From: JAMLHH01 sp037189845
GTDB lineage: Bacteria > Bacteroidota > Bacteroidia > Chitinophagales > JADIYW01
DNA: 64,000 nt
Assembly (NCBI GenBank): GCA_037189845.1
Contig: JBBCIS010000008.1
Location: 1-64,000 of the forward strand
Direction of reading: 5' to 3'
Shown here: positions 45,593-53,961 of the stretch, one piece after another
Position numbering within the stretch: position 1 is the stretch's first letter
How the letters are laid out: the number at the start of each line of letters is the position of its first letter
Program-made: the position numbers and the translations under genes
Notes under the pieces: generated by a model
What the model was told of the DNA's origin: nothing
The model's input: only the letters and a program-made list of their open reading frames with translations
Database searches by the model: none

Positions 45593-46400
45593 TCCAGGCA
45601 GTCGCATATTTTATAAAAACCTGATTGACATCTTTTCCGGCTCTGTATATAGCTTTCCATTTCAGAGATTTACTTTCATAAGCAGGATTTGAAAAGACTT
45701 TTTTATTGCCTTTAGGTGTTAATGTAGCCTGGTAATCCACCGTTTTCTCTAAAGAAAGATATTCCTGTGCTTTGTTTCTGATAGCAGTTTCAGGATTTTC
45801 AGGATACATTTTTTTCCATTTGGTCAGATTGGGAGTAGGATCAGAATTTTCTGCTATAATCTTGTCTATTTCTATGACTCCTTTTTCACTGGTTTCAATA
45901 TAGTTTTGGGGCAGCTTAGCGGCTTTCATTTCTTTGATGGCTTTTTCCAGTTCTGCTTTTTTGCTTTTTAGATTTTCTATTTCCGCAGAACTCATTTTAA
46001 ATGGTTCGGATGTCGGTTTTGCTTTTTGCCTTGCCTCTTCATAATCTTTTTTGAATTGTTCGCTGTTCAGATATTTATCTGCAAACTGACATATCTCTTC
46101 TGCCAATGCCGTATTATCCCCGGCTGCCAGATCTTTGATATTTCTGATAGACGGAATTTTAAAGGTGTTTATCTCCTTTTCTAACCCGGAAACGTCCTCT
46201 ACTACTGAAATGTCAACAGGCTCGTGCTTTTGTGATCCTACCAGATTATTCAGTATGGATAATTCGGCATTTCTTTGATTAATATCCAATCGGGAAAAAG
46301 GATTGCCTTCCAATGTAAAGGATAAAAGACCAGCCATACAAATTAAGCACACCAGGATAGTGATCCTTTTTTTGCTTTGTGTAAACAATATATTTTTCAT
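45585..46400 (-). CDS. Secreted or membrane-anchored protein, unknown function
   Basis: This 271-residue protein has an N-terminal hydrophobic segment (ITILVCLICMAGLLSFTL), then a helical, Lys/Glu-rich stretch (e.g. NLKSKKAELEKAIKEMKAA) suggestive of a coiled coil, and a C-terminal mixed region. I do not recognise it. ATG 46400 is preferred because it directly precedes a signal-like N-terminus. No functional clue comes from the neighbours. Confidence 0.55.
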   Translation of the reverse strand: MKNILFTQSKKRITILVCLICMAGLLSFTLEGNPFSRLDINQRNAELSILNNLVGSQKHEPVDISVVEDVSGLEKEINTFKIPSIRNIKDLAAGDNTALAEEICQFADKYLNSEQFKKDYEEARQKAKPTSEPFKMSSAEIENLKSKKAELEKAIKEMKAAKLPQNYIETSEKGVIEIDKIIAENSDPTPNLTKWKKMYPENPETAIRNKAQEYLSLEKTVDYQATLTPKGNKKVFSNPAYESKSLKWKAIYRAGKDVNQVFIKYATAWSQ

Positions 46401-46497
46401 TTGCTTTGCTTTTAATGTAAAATCCCTCGTAAAGTATATTTTATTCGCTATATATACGTATAGTACAGGGCAACGATTTGTACAGAAAAGCAATAGA

Positions 46498-47205
46498 TTA
46501 ATCCGTTGTATTTGGTTTTTTATCGATCTTTTTCATTAAATCCTCTAAATAATCTATCTGAACTTCCTGTATTTCCAATAGTTTTTTGTTTTGATGTACC
46601 AGCAAATGGTCAATTTTTTCACTGAGTAATTTTATCTCCAGCTCGGCTTTCAGATTGATCTGATAGTCGTGTTCAGCTCTTTTTCTATCCTTTTGTTCTT
46701 GCCTGTTCTGGCTCATCATGATAATAGGAGCCTGAATTGCTGCCAGACAGGATAAAATCAGATTCAGCAAAATAAAAGGATAAGGATCAAAAGGCTTTTT
46801 TGTAAGCACAATTGCATTGATACCCATCCAGATAAGTAGAAATGAAAAGAAAGTAATAATAAATGTCCAGCTGCCACCGAATTCAGCTATTTTATCGGCA
46901 AATTTTTGCCCGGTAGTGAGAGTTGTATCTTCTTCAGGTTCAATATTTTCTGAAAGAATAGAGTTGTCTCTGATTGCAAGCATTACGTCTTTGTCCAGGG
47001 TTGCAAGCTCGCCTTTTTCCTGCTCTACAAGCCTGGTGAGGTATATTCGCCTGTAAATGTTTAATTCATCCAGGCTGATGTAGCTGTCACCGGTAAAATC
47101 AGGATAATCCGTTTTTATCAGATCATATATGCTTTGCCTGATATCTTTTCCTGCAATAGATTCAAACTTTTGAATTTCCTTCTTAGAAATACTGCTGAAA
47201 GGCAT
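46498..47205 (-). CDS. DUF1003 family membrane protein
   Basis: This 235-residue protein contains the DUF1003 domain (about 85-200): KIAEFGGSWTFIITFFSFLLIWMGINAI and DPYPFILLNLILSCLAAIQAPIIMMSQNRQEQKDR, which hold two membrane helices. The ends are helical. Function is unknown. It lies next to a possible regulatory inverted repeat (47223-47269) upstream of its start. Confidence 0.85.
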   Translation of the reverse strand: MPFSSISKKEIQKFESIAGKDIRQSIYDLIKTDYPDFTGDSYISLDELNIYRRIYLTRLVEQEKGELATLDKDVMLAIRDNSILSENIEPEEDTTLTTGQKFADKIAEFGGSWTFIITFFSFLLIWMGINAIVLTKKPFDPYPFILLNLILSCLAAIQAPIIMMSQNRQEQKDRKRAEHDYQINLKAELEIKLLSEKIDHLLVHQNKKLLEIQEVQIDYLEDLMKKIDKKPNTTD

Positions 47206-47222
47206 AGATTATATTACGTAGG

Positions 47223-47269
47223 TGATCAATGATTGCTGTCAGATAATGATGTTTGAACATCATTGATCA
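47223..47269. repeat. Nested alternative inverted repeats upstream of the DUF1003 gene
   Basis: TGATCAATGAT (47223-47233) and ATCATTGATCA (47259-47269) are a perfect 11-bp inverted repeat with 25 nt between. Inside lies another perfect hairpin, AATGATGTT-TG-AACATCATT (47245-47264). The two stems share bases and cannot form together. This could be an operator or an alternating RNA structure in the leader of the minus-strand gene starting at 47205. Confidence 0.55.
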
Positions 47270-47283
47270 TGAAATTACTTAAA

Positions 47284-47332
47284 AAAATATCCCTTTCGTC
47301 AGCGATATTCTAAGTATTCTTCAGGAAAGGGG
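47284..47332 (-). terminator. Possible terminator of the minus-strand lipoprotein gene
   Basis: On the minus strand CCCTTTC (rc of 47325-47331) pairs with GAAAGGG (rc of 47291-47297), and ATATTTTTTT follows. It lies 29 bp after the stop of the gene at 47361. The 27-nt loop is long. Confidence 0.5.
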
Positions 47333-47360
47333 TGTTAAATAATTTTAGACCTGAGGATTA

Positions 47361-47786
47361 CTATCTGATTGTAAAACCTACCGGTGCTTTTAACTCATCA
47401 GCATCATACATGTTGATATAAAGTGAGACAGTATCCGTAGTGCCTTCCCAGGTGACACTGTATATATCCAGAAGTGCTATTCCGTTAAAGCCATTTTCAC
47501 TTTTTATGGCACAACAACTACCTTCCCGGTGATAGGTAATAGCTTCTCCGTTGGGACCGGCAAGTGCATTGAGAAATCTTCTTTCGTTCAGAGGGCCTTC
47601 CATCGTTTTGACTCCGCCCACTTTGATATGATTTTCTTTGGTATAGTCATAAGTTGTATCTGTAGAAATTTCAGTCAACAGAAATGTGTTATTGTTAGCC
47701 AGACGATTTTCTATTACAGATCCGGTCTTTTTGGAAGAAGAGCAGGAGACAAGCCCGAGCATTCCAATCAAAACAAGTTTTTTCAT
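47361..47786 (-). CDS. Small lipoprotein of the family often misnamed KDO-8-P aldolase
   Basis: This 141-residue lipoprotein (lipobox GLVSC) has a conserved region with YTKENHIKVGG, GPLNERRFLNALAGPNGE and SCCAIKSENGF. Such proteins are frequently labelled 2-dehydro-3-deoxyphosphooctonate aldolase, but at this length and without aldolase motifs that label is not credible. It is an outer-membrane-type lipoprotein of unknown role. ATG 47795 would add three residues. Confidence 0.7.
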   Translation of the reverse strand: MKKLVLIGMLGLVSCSSSKKTGSVIENRLANNNTFLLTEISTDTTYDYTKENHIKVGGVKTMEGPLNERRFLNALAGPNGEAITYHREGSCCAIKSENGFNGIALLDIYSVTWEGTTDTVSLYINMYDADELKAPVGFTIR

Positions 47787-47985
47787 ATAGTGCATGGTTT
47801 AGAATTATAAAAGATAATGATATTTATTTTATATAAATGATTTTTGCACTCTTGTATTGTATGAAAAACTTTTATTTGATTTTTAAATTGATGAGCTGTT
47901 AACAAAGAAAGAATCTGCTACTTTGTTTCAGTAAAAATATCTTCGGATAATCTGATGTTCTGCTTTTTGAAAAAGAAAGATATTG

Positions 47986-48774
47986 TCACCAATCTCCACT
48001 GGCTCCGCCGCCGCCGAATCCGCCACCACCGAATCCACCAAAACCTCCACTGCTTCCACCTCCAAATCCGCCGCCGCCGAATCCGCCAAAACCACCACCT
48101 ATGAATGGCGGAGGAGTATAGCCCCGATGACCGCTACCGGTGTATGTATGGTGTTTTTCAGCTCTGGATGAGATGAAAATAAAAATAATCAGGATGATGA
48201 AAATAATCAGAATGATCTGCCCTGTACCCATACCTTCTGCTTTTTTAGGATCAGCGGTAAATCCTCCGCTGAGTAGCTGCATCATTCTGGTGGTGGCCTC
48301 ATCCAGTCCCTGATAATACTGACCTTGCTGGAATGCAGGTCTGAGAGATTCCCGTAGAATGCGGTTTGCATCAATGTCTGAAACATATTGACCTATTCTG
48401 TAGCCGGTCTGAATATCAAATTTCCTTTCTTTCTGCGCAATAAGAATAAGGATTCCATTGTCTTTTCCTTTTTCGCCAATTCTCCATTTCCTGGCAAGAC
48501 GAATACCATATTCTTCCACAGGATATTCTCCGATGGTTGGAACAGTAACAATGGCAATTTGTGTAGATGTGGTATCGCTATAGCCGACTAATTTGGCTTC
48601 CAGAGAAGCTGTCTCCTGTGGGCTGAGCATACGGGCAAAATCATTGACCAGCCGTGGTACGGACGGTACAGAAACGATATCATCATTCCTCATTGTGGCC
48701 TGACTCCATACCAGAGTTGTGGTCATCAAAGACCACAACAACAGCATGAAATATTTTTTGAAGTTATTTTCCAT
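47986..48774 (-). CDS. TPM-domain protein (YgcG family) with Gly-rich tail
   Basis: This 262-residue protein has a signal peptide, a TPM (PF04536-type) domain (about 30-175; LVNDFARMLSPQETASLE, IQIAIVTVPTIGEYPVEEYGIRLARKWRIGEKGKDNGILILI), one membrane helix (IILIIFIILIIFIFI) and a Gly/Phe-rich tail ending in GASGDW. Relatives are linked to photosystem repair or membrane protein turnover in other phyla; the role here is unknown. ATG 48774 is chosen; ATG 48786 is possible. It overlaps the second TPM gene upstream by 11 bp and belongs to the lemA operon. Confidence 0.85.
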   Translation of the reverse strand: MENNFKKYFMLLLWSLMTTTLVWSQATMRNDDIVSVPSVPRLVNDFARMLSPQETASLEAKLVGYSDTTSTQIAIVTVPTIGEYPVEEYGIRLARKWRIGEKGKDNGILILIAQKERKFDIQTGYRIGQYVSDIDANRILRESLRPAFQQGQYYQGLDEATTRMMQLLSGGFTADPKKAEGMGTGQIILIIFIILIIFIFISSRAEKHHTYTGSGHRGYTPPPFIGGGFGGFGGGGFGGGSSGGFGGFGGGGFGGGGASGDW

Positions 48775-49201
48775 AGGAAATATCATCGTTTAAATCGTTA
48801 GTATCAGTCGCTTTATCGTAAGGAAAATAATCTTTCAGCTTTCTTCCTGTCTCAAGAATTGCCTCGATGACACCATCATCAAAATGATGTTGCTTGAAAT
48901 GCCGTGTCATATTAAAGACAGTATCATTCCAGAATCCCAGGCCTACCTGCTCATCAATGTTTTTGTCACCCAGGATACAAAGCTTATGATCATCGACAGC
49001 GATATATATCAGGACGCCGTTTTTCTGAGGTAGCTGGTGCATACCGAGCAGTTCAAATACTTCTTTGGCGCGCACCATTACTTCGCTGGAACAGTGAGCT
49101 TCGATATGAACTTTAATTTCACCGGAAGTTTTTTGCTCAGCTTTTTTAATGGCAGCTACAATAGCCTCCGGTTTTTTGAAAAAGTTTTGAATATCAGACA
49201 T
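48764..49201 (-). CDS. Cytosolic TPM-domain protein
   Basis: This 145-residue protein is a TPM domain without signal peptide or membrane helix (AIKKAEQKTSGEIKVHIEAHC, LPQKNGVLIYIAVDDHKLCILGDKNIDEQVG). It lies between lemA (2 bp upstream) and the membrane TPM gene (11-bp overlap), so the three genes look like one operon; LemA-TPM pairings are common in Bacteroidota. The biochemical activity is not established. Confidence 0.85.
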   Translation of the reverse strand: MSDIQNFFKKPEAIVAAIKKAEQKTSGEIKVHIEAHCSSEVMVRAKEVFELLGMHQLPQKNGVLIYIAVDDHKLCILGDKNIDEQVGLGFWNDTVFNMTRHFKQHHFDDGVIEAILETGRKLKDYFPYDKATDTNDLNDDISYGK

Positions 49202-49203
49202 GA

Positions 49204-49785
49204 TTAAAACTGTACTTTAGGTGCTTTTTCTGCTCCGGCTTCTGATTTGAAGCCTTCTTTTTCATTGAAGCCGAAAATTCTTGCAGTAATGACAGCAGGG
49301 AACTTTCTGATGGATGTGTTATAAGATTTTACGCTACCGTTGAAGTCTCTTCTGGCAATATTGATTTTTTGTTCCAGACGTGCAAGCTGTGCCTGTAAAT
49401 CCATAAAGTGAGCACTGGCTTTCAGATCAGGATATCTTTCTACAGTCATCATTAATCTGCTCAAAGAACCGCTCAAAGCTGCTTGTGCCTGTTCGAATTT
49501 TTCGATGTTGGCAGGTGTGATTTCATCCGCTGATAAATTTACGCTGGTCGCATTGGCTCTTGCCTGGATGACTTCAGTTAGTGTTTCTTTTTCAAATTGA
49601 GCATAGCCCTTTACAGTGGAAACTAAATTGTCTACTAAATCATATCTTTCCTGATATGCTGCTTCGACATTGGACCATGACTCCTTAACGGTTTCATCAT
49701 TAGTAACAATACTGTTATATGAACAGCTTGAAAACAGAGTAGCGGAAGAAAATGCTACAAAAGCCAATAAGAGTAATCTTTTCAT
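49204..49785 (-). CDS. lemA: LemA family lipoprotein
   Basis: This 193-residue protein has a lipobox signal sequence (TLFSSC) and the LemA helical bundle (about 30-180): NDETVKESWSNVEAAYQERYDLVDNLVSTVKGYAQFEKETL and IPNIARRDFNGSVKSYN-like repeats, here INIARRDFNGSVKSYN. LemA-type proteins are membrane-linked scaffolds of unclear function. It is first in the operon with two TPM proteins. It diverges from cysH. Confidence 0.9.
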   Translation of the reverse strand: MKRLLLLAFVAFSSATLFSSCSYNSIVTNDETVKESWSNVEAAYQERYDLVDNLVSTVKGYAQFEKETLTEVIQARANATSVNLSADEITPANIEKFEQAQAALSGSLSRLMMTVERYPDLKASAHFMDLQAQLARLEQKINIARRDFNGSVKSYNTSIRKFPAVITARIFGFNEKEGFKSEAGAEKAPKVQF

Positions 49786-49900
49786 TGTTTTGGTGTTTTT
49801 TGGGTAATAACGTTAGTTAATTTACTAAAAGTTCCATAGCCTGTCAGGACAACTAAAGTTTTTTTAATCTAATCCGGTGAAAAAAAGTTCTTATATACGC

Positions 49901-49908
49901 TAACTTTA
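49901..49908 (+). promoter_or_regulatory. -7-like box (TAACTTTA) before cysH
   Basis: TAACTTTACAAGGCGATG puts the box 7 nt before the ATG at 49916. The last base is A instead of G, as before tsaC. Confidence 0.3.
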
Positions 49909-49915
49909 CAAGGCG

Positions 49916-50590
49916 ATGGAATACAAAACACTGGTTGAGCAAACGCGCAACAAGCTATTACAGTACAAAGAAGAAGGCAAAAAAGTTTTTGCAAGCTCTT
50001 CTTTTCAGACACATTCCATTCCGATGTTGCATATTATTTCGCAAATAGATCCGACTATTCCGGTGGTTTTCCTGAATACTGGCTTTTTGTTTCCCGAAAC
50101 AATGAGCTATAAAGATCTGATCTGCGATATATATGGATTGACATCTTTGGATGTGTCTTCAGACACGCCCAGAAGTATGCAGAAAGATGCTAACGGGCGA
50201 TTCTTGTTTGCAAGCGATCCGGATTATTGTTGTCATTTGAATAAAGTAGTGCCGATGGAACCGATTCTCCGTACATACGATGTGTGGGTAAACGGCGTGC
50301 GTGCAGATCAGAATGCCAATCGTAAAAACATGAAGGAAGAGCAAATGACACCGCAGGGAGCTTTGAGATATCATCCTATGCTACAATGGACCAATAAGAT
50401 GATCTGGGCTTACATCAAAGAATTTGATATTCCCAGACAACCATTGGAAAATCAGGGCTATTCATCCAGTATAGGCTGTGAACCTTGTACCAGAAAAGTG
50501 GATCCATCTGCTTATACAGATGAAAGAATGGCCAGATGGTTTGGTATGAATAAAACAGAATGTGGCTTACATACTGAACTGATCAAATAA
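49916..50590 (+). CDS. cysH: Phosphoadenylyl/adenylyl-sulfate reductase
   Basis: This 224-residue enzyme reduces APS or PAPS to sulfite in sulfate assimilation. The ATP-PPase-like fold begins SSSFQTHSIPMLHI. CC (about 105-106, in DPDYCCHL) and CxxC (IGCEPCTR, about 188-191) form a [4Fe-4S] site, which points to the APS-reducing subtype. The catalytic Cys is in the C-terminal ECGLH. No sulfate adenylyltransferase genes are adjacent in the window. Confidence 0.9.
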   Translation: MEYKTLVEQTRNKLLQYKEEGKKVFASSSFQTHSIPMLHIISQIDPTIPVVFLNTGFLFPETMSYKDLICDIYGLTSLDVSSDTPRSMQKDANGRFLFASDPDYCCHLNKVVPMEPILRTYDVWVNGVRADQNANRKNMKEEQMTPQGALRYHPMLQWTNKMIWAYIKEFDIPRQPLENQGYSSSIGCEPCTRKVDPSAYTDERMARWFGMNKTECGLHTELIK

Positions 50591-50594
50591 ATCT

Positions 50595-50615
50595 CAATAC
50601 CCAATATTCAATACC
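50595..50615. repeat. Degenerate 7-bp tandem repeat (CAATAnn x3)
   Basis: CAATACC, CAATATT and CAATACC follow head to tail in the 30-bp spacer between cysH and the epimerase gene. It is a second case of a heptamer repeat between genes; compare 14493-14520. Confidence 0.55.
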
Positions 50616-50620
50616 CAAAA

Positions 50621-51562
50621 ATGAAAGTGCTCATTACCGGCGGAGCCGGATATATAGGAACAGAACTTGTTAAAAAGCTAGCCGTTCACCCGGAAGTGAA
50701 AGAAATAATCGTTTATGATAATCTGACCAGAGGATCGTACAGCTTCTTTCTGACGGAAGGTATCGGTGGAGACCATATCAGATTTATTCAGGCAGACATC
50801 CTAAATACCCGAAAGTTGAAGAAGGTATTACAGGAAGTTGATATTGTGTATCATCTTGCAGCAAGAATCCAGACACCTTTTGCAGAAACAGATCCGCATC
50901 TTTTTGAGCAGGTCAATCACTGGGGTACTGCTGAGCTGACTTATGCTCTTGAAGAAGCAAAAAATATCAAAGCCTTCATCCACGTCAGCAGTATATCTGT
51001 ATATGGAGCTTCTACAAAAGGTAAAAAGCTCAATGACCAATCCAAGGTCAATCCCCGGACCAATTATGGTATTTCAAAAATGAGAGGAGAGAGCTTCGTG
51101 GAAAGACTGATGAAGCTCAATAAATTTCCGGTATATCTTCTGAGAGTCGGAAACGTATATGGTCATAGCAACAGCATGAGATTTGATGCTGTCATCAACA
51201 GATTTGCTTTTGAGGCAAATTTTATCAAGCGTATCAATATTCATGGTGACGGACAGCAAAGCAGGGCTTTTATCCATGTGAATCAATTAACTAAGAACCT
51301 TGCAACTCTGCCATTTAAAGAAGTGCCGTCAGGTACATACAACATGGTGGATAGCAATTATTCAATTATGGATATTGCGATGTTGTTGAAAGATTTTATA
51401 CCTGATATGGAAATGCTGTTTATCAATCAGCATTTAAAGCTGAGAGATATGCTGGTAGAGGAAGATTGTAAAATATATCAGTATCTGGACAGAGAACCGA
51501 GCAGCTTAAAGCTGGAAATGATAGAAATGATCAATAATTTTGCTTTTCATCCCAATTTGTAA
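50621..51562 (+). CDS. NAD-dependent epimerase/dehydratase
   Basis: This 313-residue extended SDR shows the Rossmann motif TGGAGYIGTELV at the N-terminus and the catalytic YxxxK in NYGISKMRGE (about 149-153). HVSSISVYG supplies the Ser/Thr of the triad. It probably modifies a nucleotide sugar (epimerase or dehydratase); the substrate is not predictable. It lies 30 bp after cysH. Confidence 0.88.
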   Translation: MKVLITGGAGYIGTELVKKLAVHPEVKEIIVYDNLTRGSYSFFLTEGIGGDHIRFIQADILNTRKLKKVLQEVDIVYHLAARIQTPFAETDPHLFEQVNHWGTAELTYALEEAKNIKAFIHVSSISVYGASTKGKKLNDQSKVNPRTNYGISKMRGESFVERLMKLNKFPVYLLRVGNVYGHSNSMRFDAVINRFAFEANFIKRINIHGDGQQSRAFIHVNQLTKNLATLPFKEVPSGTYNMVDSNYSIMDIAMLLKDFIPDMEMLFINQHLKLRDMLVEEDCKIYQYLDREPSSLKLEMIEMINNFAFHPNL

Positions 51563-51606
51563 AATGAGTATCCAATAAACATCGTTTTTTTTCGTTGAAT
51601 GTAGAA

Positions 51607-51634
51607 TTGGAATAATAATTATTCATTACTTTTA
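51607..51634 (+). promoter_or_regulatory. Possible promoter (TTG-N17-TACTTTTA)
   Basis: TTG (51607-51609) and TACTTTTA (51627-51634) are spaced by 17 nt; ATG 51650 follows 15 nt later. The last base of the -7 box is not G. Confidence 0.35.
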
Positions 51635-51649
51635 TAGATATAGCATCCA

Positions 51650-52366
51650 ATGAAATATTTTAAACTACTCTCTTTCATCTGTTTAGTAGGAATATTGGCA
51701 TCTTGTAAGAAAGATGAAGAAACCAAAGAGCTTGATCTGGGATACGATTATATTGTAGAAGATATTGGCAGTTATATAGTCTATCAGGTGGATTCTATTA
51801 TTTACAACGACTTTGATGCTTCTATCAGAAATGTCAGTCTTCAGATCAAAGAAAAGATAGTTGAGAATTTCAAAGATAATCTGGACAGAGATGCTCACAG
51901 AGTAGAAAGATATGTAAGAGAAAACGCTGAAGCCGACTGGCATCTGAACAGAACCTATTACTTAGTAAAACAGGAACGTGCCTGCGAAAAAGTTGAGGAA
52001 AATCTTCGTTTTGTCAGTTTTGTATTTCCTCCAAAGCAAAATCTTGAATGGGAAGGGAACAGATTTATTGAAGCAGTAGATAATAATAAATACCTGGCAG
52101 ACTGGACATATAAGCTTACTACAGTCAATACGCCGGCAACGATCAACGGAGTCAATTATGATAATACAGCCACTGTACTTTTAAGAGACAGAGAGACTCA
52201 AATTGAAAAAGTATTCGCTAAAGAAATCTATGCAAGAGGAGTAGGGATGGTATACAAGGAATGGTGGTATTTGGAAACCCAGAACAACTTTGAAAAACCT
52301 TGGTTGGAAAAAGCTGAAAAAGGCTATGTGGTGAAAATACAGGCCATAGAGCATGGCAGGGAATAA
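51650..52366 (+). CDS. Lipoprotein coupled to a subtilase
   Basis: This 238-residue lipoprotein (lipobox GILASC, Cys20) has a charged N-terminus (KKDEETKE) and a strand-rich body (SYIVYQVDSIIYNDFDASIRN, YEPPKQNLEWEGN-like region, here FPPKQNLEWEGNRF). I do not recognise a named family. Its end overlaps the start of the S8 peptidase gene by 14 bp, so the two are probably translated in coupled fashion and may act together at the cell surface. Confidence 0.65.
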   Translation: MKYFKLLSFICLVGILASCKKDEETKELDLGYDYIVEDIGSYIVYQVDSIIYNDFDASIRNVSLQIKEKIVENFKDNLDRDAHRVERYVRENAEADWHLNRTYYLVKQERACEKVEENLRFVSFVFPPKQNLEWEGNRFIEAVDNNKYLADWTYKLTTVNTPATINGVNYDNTATVLLRDRETQIEKVFAKEIYARGVGMVYKEWWYLETQNNFEKPWLEKAEKGYVVKIQAIEHGRE

Positions 52367-53705
52367 ATTTTTTCTCCTACTTTTTATTTTTACCTTTTCC
52401 AGGGTTACAGCCCTGGATATCAGTAAGGAATATCTCTTATTGTATTTGAAAGATAAAGAATCCGTTTCTTTAGATGAGCTGAGAAAATCATTCAGCCCGG
52501 CATCTTTAGAGCGGAGAGAACGTCAGGGATTGACTCTGGATTCAATAGATTTTCCAGTTAATCAGGAGTATGTCCGGCAATTAGCTGCTTCCGGTATCAC
52601 AGTAGCAGATAGTTCCCGGTGGCTGAATGCAGTTTTAATTCAATTCCCTAAAAATGAAAAAAAGCTGCTGACAAAAATTTCTTCCTTTGATTTTGTTGAT
52701 TCGTTTCAATTTTTAGGTGGGAAAAGCCAACTGGAACAATGGAATCATGCAGATACTTCAACCGGTTATTCAGAAGTAGAGATATTGCATAATGCCAGTC
52801 TGAAAGCAATAGGGTTAGACACATTACATCAGTTGGGGTATAAAGGAAAAGGGATTCAAATCGCATTACTGGATGCTGGATACATAGGAGTAGATACTTT
52901 TGACGCTTTTTCTCATTTGCACAAAAGAGGACAAATCAGTGAGATTGCTGATTTCACTGATACAACAAAAAATATTTTTAATGAATCAGTCCACGGTACT
53001 AAAGTGTTGAGTCTGTTGTCCGGCAAACATAATTCTAAAATTATGGGTGGAGCACCGGACGCATATTTCCGGCTCTTTAAAACCGAAGATGTTGACTATG
53101 AGCACCCGATAGAAGAATTTTTCTATTTAAAAGCACTGGAGTACTGTGATAGGGCCGGAGTCGATATTGTCAATGCTTCAATAGGATATTACTCTTTTGA
53201 TAATAGCGCATATGACTATAAAAATTCAGATCTATATATACATCGTTCTATTTCGACCAAAGTATCTGAGTTGGCCGCAGGAAGAGGCATGCTGATTGTT
53301 ACCAGCGCCGGAAATGAAGGAAATCTGAAATGGAGAGAAGTTACTTTCCCGGCAGACGCAAGAGATATTATTGCAGTAGGGGTGACCAGCTTACAGGGGC
53401 GGCCTACATCTTACGCATCTTATGGAAGAGATAGCATACAGTTGGTCAGGCCTAATCTTTCTGCTCCGGGACACAAGGTGTACACAATAGATGATAAGGG
53501 CGAATATTCTTTATCCTTCGGGTCTTCCTATGCCGCTCCGTTAATTACAGCTGCTGCAGCTTGTTTATGGGAGAAGTATCCCCATCTTAAAGTGACAGAA
53601 CTAATTGATTTACTGGAAAGTTCAGCAGCTCATTATCCTGAACACTTGCCTCAAACCGGATACGGTTTCCCTGATTTGAAAAAGATCCTCAGGCATAAAG
53701 AGTAA
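52353..53705 (+). CDS. Exported S8 (subtilisin-like) serine peptidase
   Basis: This 450-residue protease has a signal peptide (to about residue 21), an N-terminal prodomain-like region (about 25-150) and a subtilase domain with a complete triad: D174 (ALLDAGYIG), H214 (VHGTKVLS), S392 (GSSYAAP). The oxyanion-hole Asn is N321 in SAGNEG. No T9SS sorting tail is seen, so it is likely periplasmic or anchored otherwise. It overlaps the upstream lipoprotein gene by 14 bp. Confidence 0.9.
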   Translation: MAGNKFFLLLFIFTFSRVTALDISKEYLLLYLKDKESVSLDELRKSFSPASLERRERQGLTLDSIDFPVNQEYVRQLAASGITVADSSRWLNAVLIQFPKNEKKLLTKISSFDFVDSFQFLGGKSQLEQWNHADTSTGYSEVEILHNASLKAIGLDTLHQLGYKGKGIQIALLDAGYIGVDTFDAFSHLHKRGQISEIADFTDTTKNIFNESVHGTKVLSLLSGKHNSKIMGGAPDAYFRLFKTEDVDYEHPIEEFFYLKALEYCDRAGVDIVNASIGYYSFDNSAYDYKNSDLYIHRSISTKVSELAAGRGMLIVTSAGNEGNLKWREVTFPADARDIIAVGVTSLQGRPTSYASYGRDSIQLVRPNLSAPGHKVYTIDDKGEYSLSFGSSYAAPLITAAAACLWEKYPHLKVTELIDLLESSAAHYPEHLPQTGYGFPDLKKILRHKE

Positions 53706-53792
53706 TATAACCGACTTTTTCACTGAATGCTCATCAGCTTCAATGCGTGATGTCATATTATTGTCTCATAATAATATGAATGTGATTACTCT
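53699..53792. other. Possible structured RNA or operator region
   Basis: AGAGTAAT (53699-53706) can pair with ATTACTCT (53785-53792). Inside are a 10-bp hairpin (TCATATTATT, 53753-53762, with AATAATATGA, 53770-53779) and a smaller CATCA/TGATG hairpin. The whole resembles a multi-arm RNA between the subtilase and serine hydrolase genes. The rest of the 256-bp spacer shows a TAAGTTTG box at 53902-53909. Confidence 0.35.
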
Positions 53793-53961
53793 CTGAAAAT
53801 CAAACCGGTGATCAACACTAAATTGCTCTCTTTTTATTCTGCTAATGCTTTTTAATGATTTGTTATCATTAAATAAGTAACTATAAATAGTGATTTGTGA
53901 ATAAGTTTGCTAACTTAGTATAACTGTTTTTGGTGGCTTATTTATAAATGTATTCAGGGAG

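Noticed and set aside
47361..47786. 2-dehydro-3-deoxyphosphooctonate aldolase
   Set aside because: The length (141 residues), lipobox and absence of aldolase motifs contradict the common label.
47983..48171. Ser/Thr/Ala-rich frame on the plus strand
   Set aside because: It is antisense to the Gly-rich tail of the TPM gene and reflects that repeat, not a gene.
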